Part shown: positions 1 to 6,688 of the stretch, piece after piece
Layout of the letters: every line of letters begins with the position of its first letter
Position numbering within the stretch: position 1 is the stretch's first letter
NCBI GenBank assembly: GCA_003221985.1
Contig: QHUQ01000183.1
Span: 1-11,939, forward strand
Length of the DNA: 11,939 nt
From: Gemmatimonadota bacterium
GTDB lineage: Bacteria > Gemmatimonadota > Gemmatimonadetes > Gemmatimonadales > GWC2-71-9
Direction of reading: 5' to 3'
The notes under the pieces: model-generated
The model's input: the letters and a program-made list of their open reading frames with translations, nothing else
Database searches by the model: none
What the model was told of the DNA's origin: nothing
Made by a program: the position numbers and the translations under genes

Positions 1-546
1 CAGCGTCTCGAACACGCCTCTGCCGTGCAGCGCGTCGGCCGCAAAACTCGGCACGCTGCGGAAGTTGAGCGCGTCGTCCAACTCGGCCTGCGTGAGGATC
101 AGCTCCCGCGGCAGATCCTGTTTGTTGTACTGCATCACCAGGGGCATGGTGCGCACATCGACGCCGTGCTCCAGGAGATTGCTCTGCAGGTTCTGCAGGC
201 TTTCGATGTTTTCATCCAGCTGCCGCGCCTGGCTGTCGCCGACGAACACGACGCCATCCGCGCCCTGGAGTACGAGCCGCCGGGTGGCGTTGTAGTAGAC
301 CTGGCCGGGCACCGTGTAGAGCTGGAAGCGGGTCGAAAAGCCGGAGATTTGCCCCAGATCGATCGGCAGGAAGTCGAAGAACAGCGTGCGGTCGGTCTGC
401 GTGGCGAGCGAGACCATGCGGCCGCGCCGGGTCTCGGGCACGCGCCCGTACACGTAATGGAGATTCGTCGTCTTTCCGGAGCGTCCCGGCCCGTAGTAGA
501 CGATTTTGCACGTGATCTCGCGGCTCGTGAAGTTGACCAGGGACAC
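1..546 (-). CDS. mglA: MglA-type small Ras-like GTPase (3' end cut by window edge)
   Basis: This is a bacterial Ras-like GTPase of the MglA family, which in Myxococcus cycles between GTP and GDP forms at the cell poles to set the direction of gliding and type IV pilus motility. The 182 codons seen show the P-loop GPGRSGKTT (residues 19-27), the switch I region with TDRTLFFDF and Arg53, the MglA-typical TVPGQ in place of DxxG (Gln82), and the guanine-specificity motif NKQD (141-144). Numbering of these residues coincides with what I recall of Myxococcus MglA, including Arg53 and Gln82, which that protein uses for GAP-assisted hydrolysis. The family is about 195 residues, so some 10-20 C-terminal residues lie beyond position 1. 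The GTG start at 546 is chosen because GGGAG sits 7 bases upstream and alignment to MglA begins there. It follows the mglB-like stop after one codon. Family assignment is very secure; the pathway role is inferred from family and neighbours. Confidence 0.95.
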   Translation of the reverse strand, partial: MSLVNFTSREITCKIVYYGPGRSGKTTNLHYVYGRVPETRRGRMVSLATQTDRTLFFDFLPIDLGQISGFSTRFQLYTVPGQVYYNATRRLVLQGADGVVFVGDSQARQLDENIESLQNLQSNLLEHGVDVRTMPLVMQYNKQDLPRELILTQAELDDALNFRSVPSFAADALHGRGVFETL

Positions 547-549
547 GGG

Positions 550-1026
550 CTATCTCCCAAACAGCGTGTTGAGGCTGTCCGTCAGCTCGCGCTCGAAGTC
601 CGCGGCCAGCACCTGCTTCGGGACGGCGCCCTTCGGGCTCGCCGTCTTCAAGTCCGCCGCAAGTTGCTCATAGAATAACTGCACTAGGCCGAGCGATGAA
701 ACATCGAGATCGTAGACGGCGAGCACCGCCAGCGTCCCGCGCTCGGCGGTGAACGTGGCCAGGAAGAACCCGTTCTTGGGGCCCTGATGACTGAGCGCCG
801 CAAAGGGCGGCTGCCGCAGCTGCCGCGCCAGCTCTCCCGTGGAGGCGACGATCGCGGCGGCGAGCGCTGCCGCGGACATCACGTCGACGGCGCGCGAGAA
901 CCCGGACTGCGCCAGCACCTGTCCTGAAGGGGTCAGTACTAGGACGAGACGCACCGAGGATTCGCGCACGAAGTCGGTGAGCGGTTTGAGCGTCCAGCTC
1001 TCGACGGCGCGGGTCTGCGGGCTCAT
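550..1026 (-). CDS. mglB: MglB-like roadblock/LC7 protein
   Basis: This 158-residue protein has a roadblock/LC7 domain at about residues 24-125 and a short tail ending DFERELTDSLNTLFGR. In Myxococcus, MglB is the dimeric GTPase-activating protein of MglA; it has the same layout, a single roadblock domain plus an acidic C-terminal tail ending in a similar D-x-LF pattern, and it likewise lies directly upstream of mglA. The core shows the roadblock pattern of a hydrophobic strand (VRLVLVLTPSGQVLAQ, 25-40), a small-residue helix (SAAALAAAIVAST, 51-63) and the strand-helix TLAVLAVYDLDVSSLGLVQL (98-117). ATG at 1026 overlaps the previous stop as ATGA and has GGAG 8 bases upstream. The domain call is solid. 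The MglB assignment rests on the tail, the length and the position next to mglA, so the GAP role is inferred. Confidence 0.82.
   Translation of the reverse strand: MSPQTRAVESWTLKPLTDFVRESSVRLVLVLTPSGQVLAQSGFSRAVDVMSAAALAAAIVASTGELARQLRQPPFAALSHQGPKNGFFLATFTAERGTLAVLAVYDLDVSSLGLVQLFYEQLAADLKTASPKGAVPKQVLAADFERELTDSLNTLFGR
554..558 (-). promoter_or_regulatory. Ribosome binding site of mglA
   Basis: GGGAG on the minus strand lies 7 bases before the GTG at 546 and inside the last codons of the upstream roadblock gene. It supports the GTG as the start of mglA even though no ATG is available nearby. Confidence 0.6.
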
Positions 1027-1370
1027 ACGACCGACTCCGCCGCGCGCAGCAGCTCGAGGCGCACCAGGCCGATGTTCACGTCCGGCTCGGCGACGGCGAC
1101 GACCAGAATTCCGCCCGCGGCATTTCCTCCCGGCACCACCAGGAGCGCGCCCTGCTCCGCCTGCAGATGCCAGAAGACGCTCGTGCCGGTGCCCGCCGCT
1201 TCCATCGCCCGGCGCAACCGGCCCGCCAGGCTCGCGGCCAATGCGGCGACAGCGCCGCCTTTGATCCCTTCCATGAGCTGCTCGGCGACGACGATCCCGT
1301 CGTCTGCGGAGACGAGCATCGCGCCGCGCACGCCGCGCACGCGCGTGATCAGATCGAGCGCGGTGCTCAC
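1023..1370 (-). CDS. Small roadblock/LC7 domain protein
   Basis: This 115-residue protein consists almost entirely of one roadblock/LC7 domain: helix DLITRVRGVRG (6-16), strand AMLVSADDGIVVAE (17-30), a helix rich in Ala and Leu (37-58), and the later strands GALLVVPGG (74-82) and GGILVVAVAEPDVNIGLVRL (86-105). Roadblock domains dimerise and act as regulators, often as activators or platforms, of Ras-like GTPases such as MglA. It lacks the C-terminal tail of the neighbouring MglB-like protein, so it is probably not the main GAP; it may form heterodimers with one of the other two roadblock domains encoded here. The GTG start at 1370 overlaps the upstream TGA as GTGA and has GGAG 5 bases before it. 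It overlaps the downstream gene by ATGA, so the three roadblock genes are translationally coupled. The domain call is confident; the partner is unknown. Confidence 0.85.
   Translation of the reverse strand: MSTALDLITRVRGVRGAMLVSADDGIVVAEQLMEGIKGGAVAALAASLAGRLRRAMEAAGTGTSVFWHLQAEQGALLVVPGGNAAGGILVVAVAEPDVNIGLVRLELLRAAESVV
1035..1038 (-). promoter_or_regulatory. Ribosome binding site of the mglB-like gene
   Basis: GGAG (in GGCGGAG) on the minus strand lies 8 bases before the ATG at 1026. It decides for this start over any longer reading frame upstream, which would only overlap the roadblock gene at 1023-1370. Confidence 0.5.
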
Positions 1371-2212
1371 GTCTTCTCCAACCAGCGACGCGCCATGGTG
1401 GTCGCGCGCTGCGCGAGAATCGCCAGCCGGCCCAGCGGCATCCCCCGCTCCCGGACCACGAGCAGCAGCGCTTCGGGGGTGGGATGCGCGAGATGTACGT
1501 TGCCGTGCTGCCCTTCCGCCGACAGGCCGTTCCAGGCGCCCAGGCCCAGCAGCTTCGCCGTGCGGGCGGCTTCCTGTGACACGCCGGCGAGGTACGCGGC
1601 GACGGCATCCGTGACATCGGACCCCGATCGATTTCGCAATGCCCCACCGAGGACGCGGCCGGCGCCGTCGATGAGCAGCAGGCCCTCGTTGGCCCCCTCG
1701 AGACCCGCGAACACGCGGGCTTCGTCGAGGGGAGCTGCGACGGTCGGTGCGGCGGATGAAGCGGCGGCGGCGGGCGGCGAAGGGGCGGCGCCTTGTTCCG
1801 GTGCCGGGGGACTCACGCCTTTCCGCATCATGGCGATCGCCTGGTCGATGCTCGGATCGTCCGGCTCGACTTTCCGCGCGCTCTCGAGGTGCGCTTCCGC
1901 TTGCGCCAGGTCACCGACCTTGAAATAGAGGAAAGCGAGTCCCTTCAGCGCACCGGTATGATTGGGCGCGATCCGCACCGCCATGTCCCATTCGTCGAAC
2001 GCGCGCTCGTAGTCGTGCTTGTCCGTGAGGATCCGCGCATACAAGTCGTGGGCATCGGCGAGATGCGGATGGCGCTCGAGCCCATTCGTGGCGACGCGCA
2101 GCGCGGCATCGAGCTGGCCCTTGTGGCGCAATGCTTCGCCGAGCCGCAGGAACACGAGGCTCTGCGGATCCTGGGCGAGCTGGGCGGAGAGCGCGCGAAT
2201 GTCGTCAGCCAT
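1367..2212 (-). CDS. TPR protein with C-terminal roadblock/LC7-like domain
   Basis: This 281-residue protein has two parts. Residues about 17-120 form three tetratricopeptide-like helical pairs, with signatures such as LVFLRLGEALRHKGQLDAAL and the later GALKGLAFLYFKVGDLAQAE. A low-complexity Pro/Ala linker (about 132-162) leads to a second globular part (165-280) with the strand-helix pattern of a roadblock/LC7 domain: EGLLLIDGAGRVLGGALRN, an Ala-rich helix, GNVHLAHPTPEALLLVVRE and a final helix. TPRs bind partner proteins, and roadblock domains dimerise and engage small GTPases, so the fusion looks like an adaptor that ties an MglA-type GTPase or its regulator to another protein; this is inference. 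The ATG at 2212 overlaps the end of the upstream DUF4388 gene by 8 bases and has no clear Shine-Dalgarno, so translation probably depends on coupling. The TPR part is secure; the roadblock part is more divergent than the two downstream copies. Confidence 0.82.
   Translation of the reverse strand: MADDIRALSAQLAQDPQSLVFLRLGEALRHKGQLDAALRVATNGLERHPHLADAHDLYARILTDKHDYERAFDEWDMAVRIAPNHTGALKGLAFLYFKVGDLAQAEAHLESARKVEPDDPSIDQAIAMMRKGVSPPAPEQGAAPSPPAAAASSAAPTVAAPLDEARVFAGLEGANEGLLLIDGAGRVLGGALRNRSGSDVTDAVAAYLAGVSQEAARTAKLLGLGAWNGLSAEGQHGNVHLAHPTPEALLLVVRERGMPLGRLAILAQRATTMARRWLEKT
1376..1379 (-). promoter_or_regulatory. Ribosome binding site of the small roadblock gene
   Basis: GGAG (in TTGGAG) on the minus strand lies 5 bases before the GTG at 1370 and inside the last codons of the upstream TPR-roadblock gene. 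It supports the GTGA coupled start. Confidence 0.5.
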
Positions 2213-3341
2213 GACTGAACACCCGGGCCGCGTCGCGCGCGCGCTTCACCTCGGAGCGTTGCGCCTCTTCATCGGGGCTGCGGGCCACTCGCTCCCACTC
2301 GTCCCAGCTGGCGACGGCCTCGGCAAAGCGGCCCATCGACACGAGCGCGAAACCCAGCTGGCGGTGGGCTGCGGCGAGCTGCGGATCGAGCCGCAGCGCG
2401 CGCCGCAGCTCTTCGGCCGCGGCCGACCCGTGCCCCTGCGCCAGATGAATCCTGCCGAGGAGGAGATGGATGGTCGCATCGTGCGGCTGCATGCTTCCGG
2501 CTTGCTCGGCCGCGGCGCGTGCCGCGTCCAGATCCTTCGCCTGCAGCGCGCGCTCGGCCTTCGCCACGAGCTCGGGCAGGTGGGCCGAGCCGCCTGGATG
2601 GCTACGCTGCGACGTCCCGGGGTCCATGAGCACGATGACGCCGGCACTCTCGAGGCCGAACAACGTCTTGGCAACCTCGAAGTCCGAGCGTCCCAGCTCC
2701 GTCGCCAACCCCCGGATGGAGCGCTGGCCGTCGATCAGCGCGAGCACTTCCCACTCCGGCGGCAGGAGGTCGAGCTCGCCGCCCCCGCCTTCGGGCGGCG
2801 GCGCGAGCGACGGCACGATGCCGACGTGGGGAATGCGGTTCTCGATGCGCGACCACTCGTCGATGCGCCGCGCCCCCTCCATCAGCAGCGCCTCGACGGG
2901 AATGCGAACCGTCACTTCGGTGGGGACTTTGCTCTCGGCCTCTTCGGCGAACGAGAAGTAGCCTTCGTTCCAGCTCATCACCTCGAAGACGACTTCCTCG
3001 ATCTGGAAGTGGATCTGGCGCTCGACCTCGCGCTGCGTGATCACGCCGAGCGATACGAGGATCTCGCCGAGCCGGCGCTTGTCCCCCTGGCGCTGCTGCA
3101 TGTCGCGCGCGCGCTCGAGGTCGGCCTCGGCGATCTTGCCGGTGCGCAGCAGCAACGCGCCGAGGGGATGGGGGTTGCTGCGGATCTCCGCCGACACGAC
3201 GACGCCGTTGTCGAAGTAGATCTTCCCCTCGTTGTGGCGCAGCTCCGAGGTGACGCGGAGCGCCCCCGTCTTCCGGCTCAGGTCGAGCAGCTGGAAGACG
3301 TCGTGGATCCCGAGCTCGCGGAGCGGTCCTTCGATCGCCAT
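2205..3341 (-). CDS. DUF4388 (PATAN-like) protein with winged-helix-like segment and C-terminal TPRs
   Basis: This 378-residue protein begins with a DUF4388/PATAN-type domain (about 4-165). The diagnostic opening is LRELGIHDVFQLLDLSRKTGALRVT followed by GKIYFDNGVVVSAEI and PLGALLLRTGKI. A second part of that module (89-135) has LGEILVSLGVITQREVERQI and WNEGYFSF. Residues 193-238 (WEVLALIDGQRSIRGLATEL onward) resemble a small winged helix, and 252-350 hold TPR-like helices. DUF4388 proteins are common in bacteria with complex chemosensory and type IV pilus systems, and PATAN domains occur in response regulators that bind partner proteins; no enzymatic role is known to me. The protein lacks a signal peptide or membrane segment, so it should be cytoplasmic. 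ATG at 3341 follows the TPR gene stop after one codon, without a clear Shine-Dalgarno. A regulatory or scaffold role downstream of CheA or around MglA is inferred from context only. Confidence 0.85.
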   Translation of the reverse strand: MAIEGPLRELGIHDVFQLLDLSRKTGALRVTSELRHNEGKIYFDNGVVVSAEIRSNPHPLGALLLRTGKIAEADLERARDMQQRQGDKRRLGEILVSLGVITQREVERQIHFQIEEVVFEVMSWNEGYFSFAEEAESKVPTEVTVRIPVEALLMEGARRIDEWSRIENRIPHVGIVPSLAPPPEGGGGELDLLPPEWEVLALIDGQRSIRGLATELGRSDFEVAKTLFGLESAGVIVLMDPGTSQRSHPGGSAHLPELVAKAERALQAKDLDAARAAAEQAGSMQPHDATIHLLLGRIHLAQGHGSAAAEELRRALRLDPQLAAAHRQLGFALVSMGRFAEAVASWDEWERVARSPDEEAQRSEVKRARDAARVFSHG

Positions 3342-3344
3342 GCG

Positions 3345-6053
3345 TTACGCCGCGTCCGAGGTGGAGAAGATGTGTTGCAGATCGACCGCGGTGCGCGCAT
3401 GCAGGCGCGCGCGCTGCGCGAACGGCCCGCCCGGATCGATGCGTGTCACGCGCTCCCACGCGTCGACCGCCTCGCCGTAGCGCTGCAGCCGCGCGAGCGT
3501 CGCGCCGAGGTAGAACAGCGCGCCGGTGTGCTCGATATCGAATTTGAGGGCCCGCCGGAACGCCTCGAGCGCCTCTTCGTTGCGCTTGTCGTCGAGCAGC
3601 GCGCGACCGAGCAGCAACAGCGCGTCCATGTCGTAGGGATCCTGCTCCAGCAGATCGGCCAGCCGCACCACGGCCGCGCGCACGCTGCCCGAGCGGCGCA
3701 GCAGATCGGCGAGCGCCAGTGCCGCCTCGTGGAACGTAGGGAGGGCGTCGAGCGCCGCTTCGTACGCGTGCTGTGCCTCGAGCCACTCTTCGTCTTGCTC
3801 GTGCAGCCGTCCGAGGTCGAGCCAGACCTGGACGAAGCCCTCGTCGAGATCGAGCGCGGACCGGTACGCCGCCCGCGCGCCCTGACGGTCCCCGACCTTG
3901 AGGGCGATGTCGCCCTGGAGCTTGTGGAGATCGGCGCGGTCCGGCGCGCGAGTCTGCGCCTGCCGTAGCGCAGTCAGCGCGCCCGCCGCATCGCCCGTGG
4001 CGGCGCGCGCCTTGGCGGCCGCGACCAGCACCTCCACGTCTTCCGGCGCCTTGGCGACGAGCTCCTCGGCCAACGGCAGGGCCTCGGCCGAGCGATGCAC
4101 CGCGAGCAGGCTCTTCACTTCGCCCAACGCCGCGCCGGCATTCGCCGCGTCCAGCGTGCGCGCTTCGCGATAGCGCTCGAGTGCCTCGCCGTGCAGCCCG
4201 CGCCGCGCGTAGATGTCGCCCAGCAGCGTCGCCGCCTGGCCGCGATCGGCGCCGCGCTGCACGGCGCGCATCGCTTCGGCGACCGCGAGGTCCATCATCC
4301 CCTTGCTCACGTAGTCGCGCGCCAGCGCGAGGGGATCGTCGGCTTTCCTGGCGAGCCCCGCAGGCGCAGGCTGCGCCGCCGTCGCCGCCGGCGCCAGCTC
4401 CTGGAAAATGTTGTCGAGCAGCCGCTGGTCGAACGCAAACTCGCTGCCGAGGTTCTCGGCGGTGACGTCGGCCGAGATCTCCGGCACGACGCCGATCGAC
4501 ACCGTCTCGTACTGCAGGTCGATCGCGAGCGCGAACTTTTGCGAGACGTAGTAGGGATCGAGCTCGAGGGCGCGCTTGGTGGCGCGTAACGCGCCGTCGT
4601 AATCCCCGAGATTCGAGAGCGTGAAGCTCAGGTTGTAGTGCGCGCCGGCGTTGTGCGGATCGGCCTCGACCGCCCGGACGAAGGCGTTGCGCGCATCGGT
4701 GAACCGCTTCAGCTCCACCAGCACCAGCCCGACGCCGTTCCAGGCGGGCGCCGAGGCCGGCTGGTCGGCGAGCACCTGACGATAGGCTTCGAGGGCGAGC
4801 TGGAAGCGGCGCAGATGCGTCAGGAGCAATGCCAGATTGAGCCTGGCCCCCACGAACACGGAGCTGAGCTGTAACGCCTTGCGAAAAGCCTCGATCGCCG
4901 CCTCGGTGTCGCTCTGGTGCGCGAGCACCACGCCCACGTTGTTCCAGGCCAGCGCGTAGCGCGGATCGACCTCCGTCGCCTGCCGGTAGGACGTCAACGC
5001 CTCGGCGGTGCGGCCTGCCTGATGCAAGACGACGCCGCGCTCGTTCCACAGCTTGGGCGAGTCCGGGACGTCGTGGATGAGCGACTCGTACAGCTCGAGC
5101 GCGTCCGTGAAGTCACGCTTGAGGAGGTAGACCTCCGCCATCGCCTGGCGCACCAGCTGGCGATCCTCGCCGCGCTCGATCGCGAGCCGATACTCGCGCA
5201 ATGCCTCCGCGTAGTAGCCCTTCTGGCGGAACGCGAGCCCCAGGTTGTGGTGCGCCAGCTCGCTGCCCTCGGCCACCTCCGGCGCGGGCTGCTCGCGCAA
5301 CCGCTGCTCGGCCGACTGCCGCTCGGCGCGGTAGCGTTCCAGCGAGAGATTCGTCTGCGCGCGCGCCAGCGGCGGATTGAGCTGAATCGCGCGCTTCGAC
5401 GCGGCGCGCGCGTCCTGATGCCGCCCCATGTCGCCCAGCACGAACGCCATCAGGTAATGGGCGTTGGCGTTGTCGGGATTGAGCGAAACCGCGCGCTCCA
5501 GCGCGGTGAGCGCCGGCTCGTTCAAGCCACGATTGTAGTAGACCTCGCCGAGATAGAAGTGGACGATGGACGAATCGGGGTCTTCCTCGACCGCCCGCAG
5601 AAACCATTCGGTCGCGACTTCCAGCCGGCCGCGCGATTTCTCGGCGAGCCCGAGCTGAATGATCGCCGCCACGTCCGTCGACTTGTGCGCGAGCAGCGCT
5701 TCGAATTCGGCGACGGCTTCTTCGTACGCCCCGAGAATCGCGTACGTGCGGCCCAGCTCCCAGCGAGGCTCGCGCTCGTCGGGCGCCTGGCGCAGCCGCT
5801 CCTGGAGCTCGTTGACGCGCCGGTCATAGTAGCCGGTGTTGTGATACGCGATTTCGAGATTGCGCTGGGCGACCTGCATGCGCGGGTCGAGCTCCAACGC
5901 CCGCGTGAACTGCTCGATGGCCTCGGGGACGAGGCCCTTCTGGTAATACAGGACGCCGAGGTTGTTGTGCGCCCCGGCGTCCGACGGATCGATCCGGCGG
6001 GCGAAAGAGCGAAGAACGGCGAGATCGCGCTCTGAGACCGCCGGCACAGTCAC
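3345..6053 (-). CDS. Large tetratricopeptide-repeat scaffold protein
   Basis: This 902-residue protein is almost entirely tetratricopeptide repeats in three blocks: about 26-230, 265-500 and 572-880. Typical repeats read NNLGVLYYQKGLVPEAIEQF (30-49) and NNVGVVLAHQSDTEAAIEAF (371-390), each followed by RAL-x-LDP-like turns. Between the second and third blocks lies a non-TPR stretch (about 505-570) with acidic and hydrophobic residues, including TVSIGVVPEISADVTAENLG and FAFDQRLLDNIFQEL, then an Ala/Pro linker. I see no signal peptide or membrane helix, so it is likely a cytoplasmic protein-protein interaction scaffold. The start is GTG at 6053, one codon after the cheC stop and in the same frame; a second GTG at 6047 is possible, and neither has a good Shine-Dalgarno. 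Its place between cheC and DUF4388/roadblock/mglA genes suggests it links chemosensory and polarity proteins, which is inference. The fold is certain; the partners are unknown. Confidence 0.9.
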   Translation of the reverse strand: MTVPAVSERDLAVLRSFARRIDPSDAGAHNNLGVLYYQKGLVPEAIEQFTRALELDPRMQVAQRNLEIAYHNTGYYDRRVNELQERLRQAPDEREPRWELGRTYAILGAYEEAVAEFEALLAHKSTDVAAIIQLGLAEKSRGRLEVATEWFLRAVEEDPDSSIVHFYLGEVYYNRGLNEPALTALERAVSLNPDNANAHYLMAFVLGDMGRHQDARAASKRAIQLNPPLARAQTNLSLERYRAERQSAEQRLREQPAPEVAEGSELAHHNLGLAFRQKGYYAEALREYRLAIERGEDRQLVRQAMAEVYLLKRDFTDALELYESLIHDVPDSPKLWNERGVVLHQAGRTAEALTSYRQATEVDPRYALAWNNVGVVLAHQSDTEAAIEAFRKALQLSSVFVGARLNLALLLTHLRRFQLALEAYRQVLADQPASAPAWNGVGLVLVELKRFTDARNAFVRAVEADPHNAGAHYNLSFTLSNLGDYDGALRATKRALELDPYYVSQKFALAIDLQYETVSIGVVPEISADVTAENLGSEFAFDQRLLDNIFQELAPAATAAQPAPAGLARKADDPLALARDYVSKGMMDLAVAEAMRAVQRGADRGQAATLLGDIYARRGLHGEALERYREARTLDAANAGAALGEVKSLLAVHRSAEALPLAEELVAKAPEDVEVLVAAAKARAATGDAAGALTALRQAQTRAPDRADLHKLQGDIALKVGDRQGARAAYRSALDLDEGFVQVWLDLGRLHEQDEEWLEAQHAYEAALDALPTFHEAALALADLLRRSGSVRAAVVRLADLLEQDPYDMDALLLLGRALLDDKRNEEALEAFRRALKFDIEHTGALFYLGATLARLQRYGEAVDAWERVTRIDPGGPFAQRARLHARTAVDLQHIFSTSDAA

Positions 6054-6056
6054 TCG

Positions 6057-6674
6057 TTAGGTGAGGCGAATGGCGTCGAAGATCGCTTTGAGAGACGCCA
6101 GATCGGGCAGGAGCAGGAAATGGCCGCGCAGCCCGTCCTGGGCATCGATGTTGAACTCCGTCTCGACGCAAAATACGAAGTCCCGGTCGTGCCCGAAGTT
6201 CAGATACGTCGTCGTGAGGACGGCGGCCGAGAGGTCCACCACGAGGCTGGGCACCGACGGCAACAGCAGCATCCCCATGAACTCCGACAGCGCGTTCATG
6301 TACGCGCCCGAGAGGATGTTCCCCGCCTCCTTGAGGCACGACTGCTCGATCGTCTCGAAGATTTGGGTCGTGCCGAGGGGGCGCTTGAGCAGCATGTCGC
6401 AGAGCTGCCGGCCGACCGGCTCGGGAAAGAGCAGCAGCGTCCGCCCCGTCAGGTCGCCGAGCATGTGCATCAGCACCGCGGCGACGACCTCCTGCGGATC
6501 GCCGATCAGCCCGGGCACTTCCTCGAGCCGCGCGATGTTGATCTCGGGCACCGAGATCATGATGCGACGGTGGGTCAGCTGCGACAGCGCCGTCGCCGCG
6601 TGGCCCGCGCCGATGTTGGCGACCTCTTTCAGCGCATCGAGCTGCAGCGCTTTGAGATCACGGACGTCTTCCAT
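6057..6674 (-). CDS. cheC: CheC, CheY-phosphate phosphatase
   Basis: This 205-residue protein belongs to the CheC/CheX/FliY phosphatases, which dephosphorylate CheY-P to reset a chemosensory signal. The family active-site pattern (D/S)-x3-E-x2-N-x22-P is present twice with exact spacing: Asp13, Glu17, Asn20, Pro43 in DALKEVANIGAGHAATALSQ, and Ser112, Glu116, Asn119, Pro142 in SCLKEAGNILSGAYMNALSE. Both active centres therefore look functional, and the length matches classic CheC (about 205). CheC is often paired with the deamidase CheD; no cheD is visible here. ATG at 6674 is preferred because AGAGGAG lies 7 bases upstream; the GTG at 6677 would leave only 4. The gene lies 14 bases after cheA, so the kinase and the phosphatase for CheY are made together. 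CheX is a less likely alternative because CheX keeps only one active site. Confidence 0.93.
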   Translation of the reverse strand: MEDVRDLKALQLDALKEVANIGAGHAATALSQLTHRRIMISVPEINIARLEEVPGLIGDPQEVVAAVLMHMLGDLTGRTLLLFPEPVGRQLCDMLLKRPLGTTQIFETIEQSCLKEAGNILSGAYMNALSEFMGMLLLPSVPSLVVDLSAAVLTTTYLNFGHDRDFVFCVETEFNIDAQDGLRGHFLLLPDLASLKAIFDAIRLT

Positions 6675-6681
6675 CACCTCG

Positions 6682-6688
6682 CTCCTCT
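6682..6688 (-). promoter_or_regulatory. Ribosome binding site of cheC
   Basis: AGAGGAG on the minus strand, immediately after the cheA stop, lies 7 bases before the ATG at 6674. It is one of the two strongest Shine-Dalgarno sites in the window and favours that ATG over the GTG one codon earlier. Confidence 0.65.

Noticed and set aside
2019..3968. Long plus-strand open frame of about 650 codons
   Set aside because: It lies antisense to the DUF4388 and TPR genes, whose domains are unmistakable. Its composition (Arg, Ala, Leu, His, Asp) is that of a GC-rich antisense shadow, and it has no recognisable domain.
2602..5049. Minus-strand open frame of about 815 codons overlapping the TPR and DUF4388 genes
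   Set aside because: It is extremely Arg/Gly/Ala-rich and in a different frame from the TPR repeats, so it is a frame shadow from high GC content at third codon positions.
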